Positions 1 to 13,856 of a stretch of DNA of 64,000 nt are shown here, piece after piece. Each line of letters begins with the position of its first letter. The stretch's first letter is position 1. A model generated the notes under the pieces. That model made no database searches. It saw only the letters and a program-made list of their open reading frames with translations, and was not told the origin of the DNA. This DNA comes from Glandiceps talaboti. Its lineage: Eukaryota; Hemichordata; Enteropneusta; Spengelidae. The stretch covers positions 1,521,342 through 1,585,341 of the forward strand of contig NC_135569.1 of NCBI RefSeq assembly GCF_964340395.1, given 5' to 3'. Made by a program: the position numbers and the translations under genes.

Positions 1-165
1 CGCATATACATACATACATACATACATACATACATACATACATACATACATGCATACATAATAAATACATGCATACATACATACATACATACACACACAT
101 GCATGCATGCATGCATACATACATACATACATACATACATACATACATACATACATACATACATA
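1..165. repeat. (CATA)n with CATG blocks
   Basis: Tetranucleotide array running off the left edge of the window, with short GCAT interruptions. Confidence 0.95.
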
Positions 166-210
166 GTACATACAGACATGTACATATACACACGTCAATA
201 TAAATAAATA

Positions 211-220
211 AATATATATA

Positions 221-302
<82 letters not shown>
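211..302. repeat. (TA)n array
   Basis: About 90 bp of almost pure TA. Self-complementary, so prone to cruciform formation and to assembly length error. Confidence 0.95.
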
Positions 303-304
<2 letters not shown>

Positions 305-909
305 ACAAAACTCAACTCATAAGGGAGCTACAAGTTTTGACGATCAGTTTTACTAATCGAAATTAATTTAAGCCTGCAATAATAAGATGGCATAGTTCAA
401 ATCTTTTTTGATACAAGATTAGGTTAATTGGTTCAATCACTGTCATTTATGTCATCTGCTAAGTTCTCTCTTCATATGTACAAGTAAATAATTGTCATTG
501 ATGTTTACAATTTGATTTTAGTTATTGAAAAAATAGTCATCGTAGAAAGTCATAAAAAGGATAATTACTTTGAAAATAAAACTAGTTCGACCTCAGCTGG
601 GATATAAGATTTGTACGCCAATAATATCTAATAATCGACCTTACAGGATTGATTGTATATGTATATGGATAATTGCTGCAAATTGTGATGGCTTTGACCT
701 CTGCAGCAAAATAATTTACTCAAATAACATTGTGTTGTTTACTTTACAGAACTGGTAATAAAATGTACTGATGTTGACAATTTAAGAGTCCATTTTTATT
801 AGTATTTTCAAAATTTGATTCTCGACTGTTTTGCTCTAGACCTTATACTGTTTATTTGCATCTTCATGAACCATTGCGCATTCTTGCAGCACTTCATTCA
901 AATTATGAC
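303..909. other. A+T-rich non-coding stretch
   Basis: Only a 62-codon chance frame; no repeat or RNA signal recognised. Confidence 0.6.
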
Positions 910-1161
910 AATAGGGAACTTGCAAACCCGCCATGTTGAATGTTGCATCATGAAATATGTGATGATAAATACTAATCAATTAGTATTGTAAACAATGCTG
1001 ACACATTGTTTATAACCACAAATAATCAATGCATAGTCACCCTGACAATTGTGAGAGGTTAATTTTATCAGTAGCTCCAGATTAGGTATTACAATAACCA
1101 CAGATAATCCCACGGTCCTTTGCGTCTGAGCATGCTCAGTCAGGATTGCAAGATCCCTGTT
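910..1161 (+). mobile_element. 250-bp TIR MITE, copy 1
   Basis: Begins AATAGGGAACTTGCAAAC and ends in a degraded inverted version (GCAAGATCCCTGTT). The interior contains GAGCATGCTCAG near the 3' end. It aligns throughout with copies at 18110, 45437 and 46098. There is no coding capacity, so it is a non-autonomous DNA element. Confidence 0.85.
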
Positions 1162-4100
1162 CTATCAATATATTTATCTATTATCTTTGTCAGATAACCT
1201 CGTGAGGTAGAATAAACCTTAGAACTTTGGACAAACCTTGAATAATAGGTAGTAATAATTGAATTGATAGCGCTATTAAATATCCTATTTTAAAGTTAAA
1301 TAATAACATATGCCAGCGAGGGCATTGCGTTTAAAGAATACACATATACATATATGGATACAGGTCATTTATTGCAGTCCTTGGCCATCGGCCCAAAACG
1401 CAATACATTTATATAATTACATTCACATGTTATATGCAATTTAAAGTAGCTACACTACAAACAATCTGCTCCTTTCCCCAAAGAGCTTCGAAAAGAAATA
1501 CAGCAAAGATGTGTAAAATGTCTAATACACATAAACGACATCTCTTCAAAACAAAACTACGATCACATATTCCACACAATTGACTTGTTTTCTGAATTTC
1601 TGTTCTGGGTATTTTTCTCTGTTTTTTAAATAGATGTTATATCATTCCGAGTCACGTTATATATGTGCAATCTCAACTACCTGCATCCTTACAAAAGACA
1701 ACTCAGTCAATGACCTGACCACAATACTGCAGCAGTCCACACAACTGATATCATTTCAGAAATAACCTTTGTGGCTTTATGAATAACACGTTTCACACGC
1801 ACTATGTGTTAGGTAAACCGTCCTTATGGTTTTATTATTGCGTCACTGAGAAGAATATAGACGAACACATCCGGAAGGCTTGTAATGTTCAATGAAGTAT
1901 TGTGCAATAACGTGTATAATTCGTTTGTAGCTGTTCATGTAGAAAGGTTGTATAGTTACAATGATTTAGATTATATAAATATACCACGACAATAATGTAT
2001 TGTACAATGTGCATTATACACTACCAGTGTGTACTACGTAGTTTCATTATGCATATTACATAGTCAAGGAAAATTAGAACTCACAAGAAATTACTTTCCT
2101 CAAAAGGAGCCATGGCACAAAAGGAAGGTTAAAGGTCAAAGCTAGTACAAATTCACGTATTTATTGTAAATATGTCATGTAATTGGGTGTGACGACATTA
2201 AGGCAATTTTCATGAATGTATTACAGGAAATTTTAATAAATGTGTGGAATTTGACTCGTTATTAGAATTCCAACGTTATATATGCATGCGAATTTGTTTT
2301 GAATAGATAGCAAACATTTAATGTATGTCTTGATGCATCTTGAAACAGTTTTGAGTAGAACCATGCTGAAATAACTATAAGGATAGCTAAGTTTTCATTA
2401 CAAATAGGTAGTAATTTCTATGGTTAACCACCCATGTGTAACGTTTGTATGCCATACCTTTGAAACCCATGTGAATGCACTCTTAGTGTCTCTGCACTGT
2501 TTGCATTATTTCGATTATACAGAAGTCCCTTTACACAACCTAGCACACTATCATTATATCTATTTCATTCCGAAATGAAAACTAAGCTCTGCCACAACTT
2601 GCAAGAAAAAAAGGTTTGTCGTCAAATAACATTCGGGTGAAGTGGCTGGCTCTGGAAGGTTAATTTATGCACAGCTGAGATTATTTCTCGTCCTCCTAAT
2701 GCCTGGATTGTATCATATACTGACATTGCACAATGTGGTATTTTAGAGTGCACTGAATTCTGAATTTTGACGTATGACATTCAATAACATACAATGCATT
2801 GTTCAGAGTGTCAATTAGCCTTTGGCTATCTAGTGTCTGTAACATGATTTAGTCATGTTGGCGAAAAGAACAAACATCCCTAGAGACACGATGCAACACA
2901 CGTATTTTGAGAACAAATATGGCGACGAATATTTTACGTTTCTTCAAACTTGAAAATCTTAAAATCTGTATCATGTGAAGGTGAGGTACACTAATTATTT
3001 ACGGAAGATGTACTATAAAGACATGAATATAACATAGACAGCCAATACATTGCATGATTATTGCTTAATTATTTAAACGGGTGTTGGTATGCTTGGTGTT
3101 GACATGATCTGGATATAAGAAGAAATTAGAAATGCTATGACATGAAGTGTATGGCACAGAACTTGATCGAGCATGCATGAATAATAATACAGAAATTATC
3201 TACTCTACTTCGGTTAATGGTAGAATAATGCAAAGATCTATAATCCTTTGTTTTGATGATCATGATGTCTGCAGTGCTGTTTCATACTTCTAATGTGGGT
3301 AGCTCGATTTAAATCTGGTACACGTAGTGTCCATCAAATTACTCCACCCATAAAATATGCTTCCTGGTCCTATTTTTATTCCAATTTCGAGCTCGGAGAG
3401 TTCATTTATTTTATATGGTGAAGAAGCTTGTGACAGGGTATTTGACAGAAACATCAATAGTTGATTTTCCGGTTCCAAGATGCATTGAGCGAGATAATGT
3501 CTTATGTTGTTACATTTCGCCTTGTTTTGTCTATATTACGTTTGAAATAACATTTTCATTGAGAAATTATGGAAACACATGTTTACCTCTTTGATTATGA
3601 GTGATTTTATAGAACAAAGACTAAACACCATCACTGACAGACAGTGATTTTACAGGTGAACCCAGGGTACGGTCAGGTGAAAACCATCCCCTGAGGAGGG
3701 TGTGCAAATCCCTCAGCGCGAACACAATACATGGCATTGTATGGATAGACGCACAATGCATCTTGGAACCGGCAACAGGTCTATTAACATCAATATGGTG
3801 ACGGTCAAATCACAATGCTCATTTATTCATTAACAGTAGTGACAATATAAATTAAAAAAAATCTCCACCTTCCATACGAATGACTGTCATTATATTCACA
3901 TTCATGCAACACAACATGCAACTTTAATTACATATTTCTTTTGTATGAGAAATTCTTACCTATCCAAGGTATATTAAAGATATAAAATCCTACAGAAAAA
4001 ATGATTGTCAAAATATGATGTATATAATAAGTGTATTTAATAACAGCGATGGATTGGAGAGTCCCTGTAGAGCGTTGTACTACAAGAAGCTTTGTCACCA

Positions 4101-5998
4101 TGATATGTTCATTTTGTGTGAGCATATCCCTCTTTGATATCATTGTTACCATGATTGTACTAAAAAGAATAATTCTTTTTTAGCAGCAATTTCTTTATAT
4201 AAGCTCATATGACACGAGTTCTGAAACGTTGTTTATTAAACGAAGCGAATTGTATTGGTGTGATGCCATCCTTTTGAGAGAAAAAAAAAACATAAATTGT
4301 ATCCACATTACCCGGCAATTTATGTGTGCGGACGTACAATTTAGCGGGAAAAAATTAGCGGGAAAATCTTAGATTGCATGCATATCAGATGGTTATACTA
4401 ATTACGTTGCATATGTGAAATCTGTTATCGGGAAACCAGAATTGATGACAGGAAGCTACATCTGCTGATCAAAAAATCCACATTGTCTGCAATGTTTTCA
4501 GCTGCTTTCTGTCTCCTTGATGAATAATAAATGACCTCGAACAGTAATCATATTCTTGTCAAGGAAGTTTTTGAACGAAAATTCTTTATGCGCCAAAATT
4601 GTAATAGTTTACATATGTATCCCATGGCCTAATCCCCTCGTAATGGAATTATAGCTATAACAACGTTAATTTTCCTAGGCATTTGCCCTTTTAAGGAAAC
4701 ATGGAATACTTGAGTACTGGATTTCCATTTAAATCCATTTGGCAATGTGTGCCATGGTTTCCTTCCGTATACTTTGTATCAGTTGGTACTTATTGACTCC
4801 CGAGGTAGTTTGCTTTCACTTCCTTTGTTCAGTGACCTTTTCACTTTGTACTGCCAGATGCATGTTTTCCTTCCTTCCTTCCTTCTTTCCTTCCTATGTT
4901 TTGTTTACTTTTTCTGCGTAAAGTGACGATGTTGAACCCAGGGATAAAAATATTCATGGTGAGAGCAACAATGTACATTCTCAATAGGGACAGATTGACA
5001 GCTGTGCGTGTCTGTATATGTGATATTTTAAAAAATGCTCGGTACCTGCAATAACTTTTACCTCATGCTGGAGGGTCAAAAATAGAACAAACAGGTCAAC
5101 TTATTGTCGCCCACGCCTATAGTAATGCATGTGAAGCGAATGGAGTGGAAGTTATGGTGTCGACCAAGAAATCGAACATTCATTATTTTTATGATGCGCC
5201 TTGGGAGTAATATTCTATTTCAGGTACCGAAAATTGAAGTCGCATGCTGCTATGAGGAATGGACCACTGCTGTATATGAAGTAGTAATTTGAAATCAATA
5301 TTCAATAAACCAATTCAACCTCATTATAAGTGTTTACTGAAAGAAGTTTGAATGAAAATGGTTTCAAAAGTGTGTTACTGAATACTTTCATACATTTGTG
5401 ATTATGTTACAAATTATTTGTGATGTTCAAATATTGAAAATATAGGCCTTGAAATAACTATGAGTTAGTGACTATTTCTTCTCTATGAATATAATGATAT
5501 TTGCATAACCAACATAGATTTCAGATTACCATATTGGATCTTATAGAACATTTGCGACAATTTGCATGTAATCCACAAGATGATAAAAATGCGACCGAGA
5601 AATCACCCTTGTCATACGACGAGTACTCCATTGTAATCTCTGCATCACTATGCGATTGAATAGCTTTGTCCATCCAAGTCTGCACTATGATATGCATACT
5701 TTCTAGTAATGTAGTGGTAAATTCAATCAAAAAGAAAGACGGCGGTTTGCCGAACACAATGGCATCTTTGCTATAAAATATGCACACGTATGAAGTTGAA
5801 TAGGTATCTGACTAAGACGACAGTATGGTACGATATGATCTGTATGAATTATTTTACTATTGAAGCAGCTATACAGCACTGGTATTCTAAATATTACACG
5901 TTATTATACGTTGTGGTTTCAAATAAGAAAAAAACGACAAGACGTTTTACTTATTCTTCGTACAAACACAGACATATAAATAGCACACGATTTCTTGT
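1162..5998. other. non-coding stretch
   Basis: Frames up to 88 codons overlap in several phases with no domain-like composition. Apart from the CTTC repeat at 4866 nothing was identified. Confidence 0.55.
4866..4894. repeat. (CTTC)n repeat
   Basis: About seven units of CCTT with one interruption. Confidence 0.85.
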
Positions 5999-6069
5999 AT
6001 ACATACATACATACATACATACATACATACATACATGCATGCATGCATGCATGCATGCATGCATGCATG

Positions 6070-6101
<32 letters not shown>

Positions 6102-6163
6102 CATACATACATACGTACATACGTACATACGTACATACGTAGATACGTACATACATACATACA

Positions 6164-6195
<32 letters not shown>

Positions 6196-6411
6196 CACAT
6201 ATACATACATACATACATACATACATACATACATACATACATGCATGCATACATGCATGCATACATGCATACATACATACATACATACATACATACATAC
6301 ATACATTACGTACATACATTACGTACATACATACGTACATACATACGTACATATATACATACATACATACATACATACATACATACATACATACGTACGT
6401 ACATACATACA

Positions 6412-6445
<34 letters not shown>

Positions 6446-6530
6446 CATACATACATACATACGTATATACGTACATACATACATACGTGCGTACGTATAC
6501 ATATTATATATATATGTATATATATATATA

Positions 6531-6584
<54 letters not shown>
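5999..6584. repeat. large (CATA)n/(CATG)n/(CGTA)n array ending in (TA)n
   Basis: About 500 bp of CATA with blocks of GCAT and CGTA substitutions, then about 80 bp of TA. It is the longest array in the window. Long open frames here on both strands are artefacts of a 4-bp repeat with no stop codon. Confidence 0.95.
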
Positions 6585-6585
<1 letters not shown>

Positions 6586-7764
6586 CATAGCTTTCGCAGG
6601 ACAGATTATGATAGGCATCTCAAATCATTGATATAAATCAGCAACATTGTCATGCAGATTAGATAAGAATTTCTCTGATATTCGTCTTTTTTCTATTTTC
6701 ATGTCAAAAGATTCAGAAACGATAGGATAGTAGATTATTCCATGCACGGAATCACAAAATTACGAATAGAGATAAACAGACAAAGTAAATCGCGGAACAA
6801 TCCCTGTAAATGTGTGTCTAGACAATCTTCTTGGAAAGCCCTTTCATGGTTTGATGATCAATTCTTAAAGATGAACACTTAGATAAAATTTCTTAATGAA
6901 GGAGAGGATAATAAAGAGATTGTTCAATGAAAAGAACCATTTTTATAAATGAGAAGTAGTTTGAAACAGGCTTCATGGCTATTAAATGCATAGTGGCAAT
7001 TTGGGCCATAATTCTTAGGACTGCAATCCAACTATAATTTAACACAGAGAATGAATTGTTGAATCGAAGCTCAGATGGTATTAATGGGATAGCAAGAACT
7101 TTCAGAAAAAGATTTATGGACTTAGCTGATGGATTATATTTACTTTTCAAACACGGGCCTCGGAATGGTTTCTGTTCTTGAGTTAATGTGATGTTGTATA
7201 CAGTTAACAATATACTTTGACATTCATGTTTCGAATCGGTAGTTCTAAAAATAGGCATTATGCAGACGTTAAATTAATTATTCATTTTCGTCATATTTAT
7301 TTACAGTACAAAAGTTGATAAATATGCCACGAGAAGGTACTATTCAGCAAATGCGGTCTTGCTTTTAGTATGTGTGTGACAAATGTAAGAGGTATTTTAC
7401 CTTAATTTCATTTTTCTTTCTCTCTGCAAGAGTTATTTTTATTTGTCACTGTGGTAGTAACATTCTAATCATTATATTCGCTACACGTACTATGTTTTAT
7501 TCTTGCTTCTGGTAAAAACTCCAGGCCTACGGTGACATATGGCTGAACACGTCCAATTAACATACGTAGGTATTTTTTCGTAAAATAGATGGGTTGGTGA
7601 GGGTCTAACATCTTGCTCTTAATGTTGCCCTATTAGCGTAACTTCTAATGGTTCATAACGATTAATGGCTAAATATGTCCATTGCTATCAAAGTTCAAAT
7701 TTTTCGTATTCACACATAATAGTGTTACGAAATAATATGCATGTATAATTAGATACTATTCCTC
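6585..7764. other. non-coding stretch
   Basis: A 121-codon minus-strand frame (6893-7258) has no recognisable motif, signal peptide or splice context and is treated as chance. Confidence 0.5.
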
Positions 7765-7894
7765 ACTATTTTTCGTCGTTCAGTCACGGTAACTACGAGT
7801 GATATAAGGGATCCTTGTCACTATGAGTTGCTAGACGAGTAGTGACTAAACCTTAGGCCACGAGTATTCTCCTGCTGAATAAAGCGAAATATTG
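7765..7894 (+). mobile_element. palindromic (foldback) MITE, copy 1
   Basis: A roughly 130-bp imperfect palindrome. The left arm starts ACTATTTTTCG and reaches CTTGTCACTA. The right arm runs from TAGTGAC through CCTTAGGCCACGAGTATTC to GCGAAATATT and is the inverted match. It aligns with the element at 34371-34498. Non-coding. Confidence 0.7.
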
Positions 7895-10330
7895 GGAAAT
7901 AATATAATAGTATGTAATATCGCATTGTGTTATCGCTCTGCTATATAATCATATAATTAAACATCATATCATTTACGAACTGAAATGCCTATCCTATTCT
8001 AAATATGGATTGTCGTCTGCTGCAGCGTTGTATTTTAAGCTGGCTGTCTAAATATGTTAATTTTCATCATTTTTGGAGTCAAGCAAGCGCTTACTTCTGT
8101 ATGCATCTGCCACAGTACTGTATACAATTAGTCTTGATATGGTCCTCGAGAAAGATTCAATCTGAACGTCATTTAGTGAAATTCTGTTTTGGTGACAATC
8201 ATATTTGAGTATAGTCGATGTGGTCATGACGTAATATAATTGAATACATTTCGAAAGCTGATATCTGTTGTGATATCAAGTGGTACTGACATCTGTTACC
8301 ATCCATATCTCAAATGGTTATCATCTTTGGCAAACTAATGTATTCTATGTATTTAGCAATATTGGAACTCTGTTTTGTATGTAGCATCTGTTTTGAGATT
8401 AGATTTTGTGTAAACCGTATTTTAACGTTAATACTAACCTAGAAAAAAGAGTGGTAACATATTTGTTTAGTAGAATCACGCATTAACCGAACAACTCTGT
8501 ATACCTCGTCTGCGATCATATTTCTAGACACGCTGTGATCAACGCCACACTAAATATACGGTGCCCATAAAGTCTCATATATGAGCAATACCTTTTTCCT
8601 AATTCGTTATAACATACTATAACTGCGCATGGTATAAACTAATGCAACGCACTATAAAATACTTGATAATGGTCATAAAGTTGGCAAGGGTTTGTAAATT
8701 TGATCAAAATGTTTTCATAATCGAGCAATTAACGTCGAGCTTTGAATGATGGAGTAGACACGTGGTGGTGTTAGGCTGACATGTTCATATAGAGAACAAT
8801 AGACGACTTGTGCACTATCTTATTTTATTTTATGTTGTATATACACACAACCATCTGTGCAGGCTAAGGTCAAGAAGGGGAACAAGATGTATTATCTCCC
8901 ACGTCAATCACTCGATAATGAATATTCTTTTGACATGTGTCTTTCCTGACACCAATGGTGTTAGTGTATGTTTTTCAAACACAAAACGTCATGAGAACAT
9001 AAAGAAGTATTTTCAAACCTAAATAATACACCTCCCTAGGAATCTGATATATATATACTTAATACCAGTATTAGGAGGTCTTTGGTCACAACTCAGAGTT
9101 TCTCGCTTCTGCGATAATCAGATGGCTAAATCAGTTTGATAAGGTCTGTCTGTTCACTTAGAATTTGGCTAGCACATTACGTAAAAGGATGGTCGGGTTA
9201 ATCTAGTGTTTTTCTGATCTTGTCAGAAACACTATTAAGTGTGTATAACAGTTTGTACGAAAATAGAATTGTTGTCGATATAGAGTTATTGAGGTAATTG
9301 TACCAAATGATGCTTTTATCATTATGTTACAATTCTTGCTCAATCTCCGTTTCCCATGAATCGATATTGTCCCTAAAAGGTTCTTTTATCGGTGCTTGCC
9401 ATGAAAGTTCTCACCTAATCATTTTAGGTCATGTTTATATTAAAATGGAAAGGCCATAATTGATGTATATGTTATTTTAATAGAGAGAAGCAATGGTTTA
9501 TTATAAAGTTTGATATAGTTCACTATACCCCGTATCTTGATAAAAAGACGCTTTTAAAAGTACCATGTGGGAGGTGAAGAATGGTTGCACTATTTATGTT
9601 ATGAGTAGCTTTTCTATACTCGGGTTATAATCCACTACTGCCGAAAGCAATCGATCTACAATAGTCCTTCGGGGTGGAGAACTGCCAAGAATATGTTAGG
9701 TAGTTAAGTTTAACCTCGGCTCGTACGACACGAATATACCCAGTAGTATACAAGGAGTTTGGACTTTAAGCAGATTGAGATAAGTAATTGGACTCGTCAG
9801 ATTCACATACAAGTAATCACTCTGTTCAAGAGTGTATGGCAGATAAAGACTGAGTATAATCTGTGTGGTTTGTTCACATATGTACCCTTACATGATTCTA
9901 AAGCTAGAAAGATGACGTCATCGTGTTCAAATAGGATTAACCCCCAGTTGTATACATGTAAAATCGCGGAATATCCAGGATGGGGCGACGCCAAGCTGTC
10001 GATTGACTACAGTTAAGGGAGGCTAGGGTCAGTGTTACCACTAGATTGCGGAAAATGAAACTCTTGTACGCGATAATCTTGACCTTACTGAACAACGAGT
10101 TAGAGGGCAATGTGAGAGTAGTTCATGTGTTGGACGAAAATGTAGTTAGAAACTCTGTAGAAGAAAAAGATCCCAAATATAAACCGAATATTTCAACTAT
10201 TATTAACTTAAAGATAAAAGAAATTACATCATAGAATATCATCATAACTTTTGAAATGTAACAAACAAGTTAGGCTAAAATTAAAACGTGTAAATGCGGC
10301 CTTCTTTGGGCATCGTGAATACTCAGTGAC
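7895..10330. other. non-coding stretch
   Basis: Contains only the repeat fragment at 9070-9130. Short frames near 9759 and 10046 look random. Confidence 0.5.
9070..9130 (+). repeat. fragment of a dispersed repeat (ATTAGGAGGTC family)
   Basis: ATTAGGAGGTCTTTGGTCAC, AACTCAGAGTTTCTCGC and TTCTGCGATAATCAGATGGC parallel words at 19314-19410 in the same order. Short and diverged; ends uncertain. Confidence 0.45.
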
Positions 10331-10346
10331 AAAATAAGTAACTGCG

Positions 10347-10418
10347 GGGTCCCACCCAGATATGAACTCGGATCGCTGGATTCAAAGTCCAGAGTACTAA
10401 CCATTACGCAATGGGACT
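10347..10418 (-). tRNA. tRNA-Gln (UUG)-like gene, possibly degenerate
   Basis: Read on the minus strand, the 72 nt fold as a tRNA. The D-arm contains TAATGGTTAG, the anticodon arm CTGGA-CTTTGAA-TCCAG has a perfect 5-bp stem with anticodon TTG, and the B box is GAGTTCATATC. Sequence and length closely resemble animal tRNA-Gln(UUG). A TTTT Pol III terminator lies about 13 nt downstream (plus 10331-10334). Two weaknesses are an A:C mismatch at pair 1:72 and a G:G mismatch in the T stem, so this may be a decaying copy rather than a working gene. A SINE on the opposite strand starts 113 bp away. Confidence 0.7.
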
Positions 10419-10530
10419 CAGTTGCTATGCATAAATATGTACAGGTCGTGTTGTGTATGTGTTCCTAACTTTCAAGAAATAATATCGGAGATGCACGATG
10501 CCTTCTTCACATTCAACTCCATTTGGAGTC

Positions 10531-10891
10531 ATGATGGGTGAATGGTTAGCATGACCGGCTTGGAATCTACAGGTTGCAGGTTCGAGCCCCGTCGCTGCCT
10601 GCTGTTTGTTTCTGAGTGGCTAAAGTCCTTGGGCAAGATTTGAACCACGACTGTGCCTCAGTCAACCCAGCTGTATAACTGGGGACCTGGTAGGATGTAG
10701 GTTGCAATGTGAAGGTTTTAATCCTATGCGCTTAAATGGCTGCAATGGATTGCATGCTCCCCGGGGAGTTGAGGAAGACTAAAGGGCCGTTGTGCTGTTC
10801 TGATCCGAGCCAGGGGTAATAATTGTAAAGCGCTTTGAGCACGGAGTGGGAAAGCGCTATATAAGAAACCAACATTATTATTATTATTATT
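10531..10891 (+). mobile_element. tRNA-derived SINE with (ATT)n tail
   Basis: The head carries tRNA-like Pol III promoter boxes: an A-box-like TGGTTAGCATGACCGG and a good B box, GGTTCGAGCCC. A unique body of about 220 bp follows, then the conserved tail motif GTAAAGCGCTTTGAGCAC and GCGCTATATAAG, ending in repeated ATT to about 10890. This head-body-tail layout and the AAGCGCTATATAA-type tail are common in SINEs of marine invertebrates (recalled family knowledge). Exact family and target-site duplications were not determined. It looks nearly full length. Confidence 0.8.
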
Positions 10892-12602
10892 TTCTTTTTA
10901 CAAATTAGAATAGAAATCAGTGATTAAACCATGACAGCAGATTTGAATGTCAATGTATAAGGAGATTGTATTTCAGAAACCAGTTGTCATAGCATTTCCT
11001 TTTTTGCGGAGTACAATTATTTATATCGAAAAACTAAATCTTTCAATTCAATGATGATTGCACCAAACGTACTCTAAGACAAATATTGTTGTGACAAGAA
11101 CATGTATTATATATTTCGAAAATTGCAATGTCTCTGTTGCGCATCTATGTCCGTGTTGATTTCTTCATTTGTGTTTCGCAATGTATATTCTTGGCCAGCT
11201 GTTTCTGTTTCTAAATTCTAGGCTTCTTGACACCTATGTTGAAACTATGGAGTGCCAACCCTTTCAAAAGATACTACCGCGGTAATTTATATATTAATAT
11301 TAGGTAGTTACTGAAGCCTGAGATCGTAAGTGTCGTTTATAAACCAGTTAAAATAAAACACATTTCATTTTAATACATGAATGCTGTGAGTCCATGAACC
11401 CAAGACAACTTTATGTACATGAATTGGATGTTTTAATCCAGATTTTTATAAATCACTCGTCTTAAGAACATTACACATCAAATCCCATCGCCAGGAGAAC
11501 GTACGCAATCCCCTTGGCAATTACTTGAATTGTGTAGAATAACGTTTTCTTTCAGTAACACAAAAAAAGCTAAGCAGATGAACTGTCAGAGAAAGGAAAT
11601 CTCGATTAAGTGCAATCAGCAAACAATAAAGATAATCGCAATAGTTTAGTTGAAATCTAAGTAATCACTTAAAATATACTGCTTTGTAGTGTAATAGGAT
11701 AATAAATGTAGTAGTTTTATATGTTCCTGATTATACTTTGATAGGTAAATTAGTTTCCACAGCCTCCCGCACAGCCCATCAATTCACTGTCGTCAAAGAC
11801 GATATCTTGGTCACCTCCCACAGGAGAGAATATGTACCTAATCGATCCACGTCAAACTGATGTACGATTACGTTTTAATGCAACGAAGTTGAAGGGAGAT
11901 GAAGCGCTTTATATGCATTCTGACCTTTGGAAAAACGACAGTAAATTGTCTTCTAAAATTTTTCTGTTCATGTTCCTTTCCCCTGATGCCGAGTAATGGT
12001 CTCTATATCCATACATCATGCACAGGTACACTATATACAAGAATACACGAGGGAGAGAGAAAGAGAATTGTCAATAAAGGAAGCAACATAATTGTCTTAG
12101 AATTTAGGACAATTCTCCTTTCTCAACAGCAGATGATTTAACTTACTACTCAGTAACGAAGCTGAATAGGCAAACGTATAACTACTGAATAGCTTCGTTG
12201 GTTGCACCAACCATTCGAATTAACTGAGGCTTGACTTGGTAATCTATTTTTTGCCCTTTGAATGGTTGTAATTGCATAGCACAATGCCAACCGTGGAATT
12301 TACTTTCCACTCAGATAAAATGTATTACGAAGTATACATTTCCTAAGCATTTATGAATGCCTGGTCGCCTTTTGCAAATCTGAATTGAGTTATTTGTTTC
12401 TCCATACAGTATTCATTCAAGCAGGGTATTTTGAATATTGCAGGATCGCGCTATAAATAAGCCACATTTATGTTCCAGATTCGAGACATTAAAATGAAAT
12501 GGACGTCATTCCGCTGATGTAAGTTACCGAAAGGAAATATATTATAAACCCACGTGCATAACAAATATGAATAACCAAGTATACTAATGTTAGCTATGGA
12601 TA
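10892..12602. other. non-coding stretch
   Basis: Nothing recognised between the SINE tail and the microsatellite element. Confidence 0.55.
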
Positions 12603-12735
12603 AAAATAAATGATACAGGTAGTTTTTGAGATATGACATACATACATACATACATACATACATACATACATACATACATACATGTATACATACATACATA
12701 CATACATACATACATACATACATACATACATACAT

Positions 12736-12766
<31 letters not shown>

Positions 12767-12779
12767 GGACAAGGCAGAC

Positions 12780-12822
<43 letters not shown>
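12603..12822 (-). repeat. compound microsatellite element, minus orientation
   Basis: On the plus strand: unique TAGTTTTTGAGATAT (12620-12634), then (CATA)n to about 12737, then (CAGA)n to 12822. On the minus strand this reads (CTGT)n-(GTAT)n-ATATCTCAAAAACTA, the same order and junction as 13583-13774. It is therefore a repeat element with an attached array, not simple slippage alone. Confidence 0.75.
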
Positions 12823-12823
<1 letters not shown>

Positions 12824-13582
12824 CAATAGTTCAATCGTCTGAAATGTAGGTCATCCTCGAGACTAGGTTAATGACACTCCGTCATCATCGATAATGCATG
12901 GTATTTTAAACAAACAGATTTTCGTCATAAATGTTCACTTAATGACCACTTATCTTTTTTCACTCGTTATTTTATGGTGTTGCGCCCTATTGCCAATGAG
13001 AAGGTCGATGTTTATCAAAGCAGCTGCAGATAAATCACACATTTAATATATGAGGGGATATTGTTGTATGGGAACCTAATATATCAAGCACTAGCAATGT
13101 AATCTGTTCATGGTAATATATAACATCAAACGGTATCCGTAGCATTTTAATGGATCGTCTGTAGGATAGAACGTACCTTACCTATAAGGAAAGAGAAGAT
13201 AGGACGTTGTCTGTTTTGACGGGATATCTAATGAGGTTCTCCTGTTGCTCTGAATTGTGCAGAATAGACAACCTATCTCCTTTGCGATAATTCAATTGCA
13301 AGTTGATATTTAACGTTAGGAATATTTATTCTAACCTGACTGAATAAACGAAAAGATAACTCAGACCACAGTTAAAGCTGCAATAGCTGTAATTGGGGTA
13401 TTTTTTTTTCAAACAACACATTTACTAAACATTGTTAAAATACAAATACTTAGACACGGTGTATAGCAATTAGAGTTCTTTTTTATCTTTGCCTTTGGCT
13501 CTGCAGAGGTGTATACTTGCTAGATCTGTTTTTTACCTCCCACAAGGGAAGGTTATGTTATACTTGTATCAGTCAATAAATA
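12823..13582. other. spacer between inverted microsatellite elements
   Basis: Unique A+T-rich sequence; nothing recognised. Confidence 0.55.
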
Positions 13583-13615
13583 AGTCAGTCAGTCAGTCAG
13601 TCAGTCAGTCAGTCA

Positions 13616-13653
<38 letters not shown>

Positions 13654-13774
13654 TTGTCTCTGTCTGTCAGCTGTATGTATGTATGTATGTATGTATGTAT
13701 GTATGTATGTATGTATGTGTGTGTGTGTGTGTGTGTGTCTGTGTGTGTCTGCGGATACGATATCTCAAAAACTA
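13583..13774 (+). repeat. compound microsatellite element, plus orientation
   Basis: (CAGT)n, (CTGT)n, (GTAT)n and (GT)n in that order, then ATATCTCAAAAACTA at 13760-13774, a 15-bp exact match to the junction of the inverted element at 12603. The ~140-bp tandem block follows directly, so both may be parts of one composite element. Confidence 0.75.
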
Positions 13775-13856
13775 TTGCATCGGTTCTAATGAAACTTCCT
13801 ACCTATCTTGCATAACTGATTATAGTTCGGTATAAATACATTGAAGACATTTGCAT

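Noticed and set aside
5790-6631. Long open frames (up to 266 codons) on both strands over the CATA array
   Set aside because: A 4-bp repeat without stop codons is open in all frames; the predicted proteins are only Tyr-Ile-His-Thr or Met-Tyr-Val-Cys cycles.
6893-7258. 121-codon minus-strand frame
   Set aside because: No recognised motif, signal peptide or splice context; length is possible by chance in a 64-kb six-frame scan.
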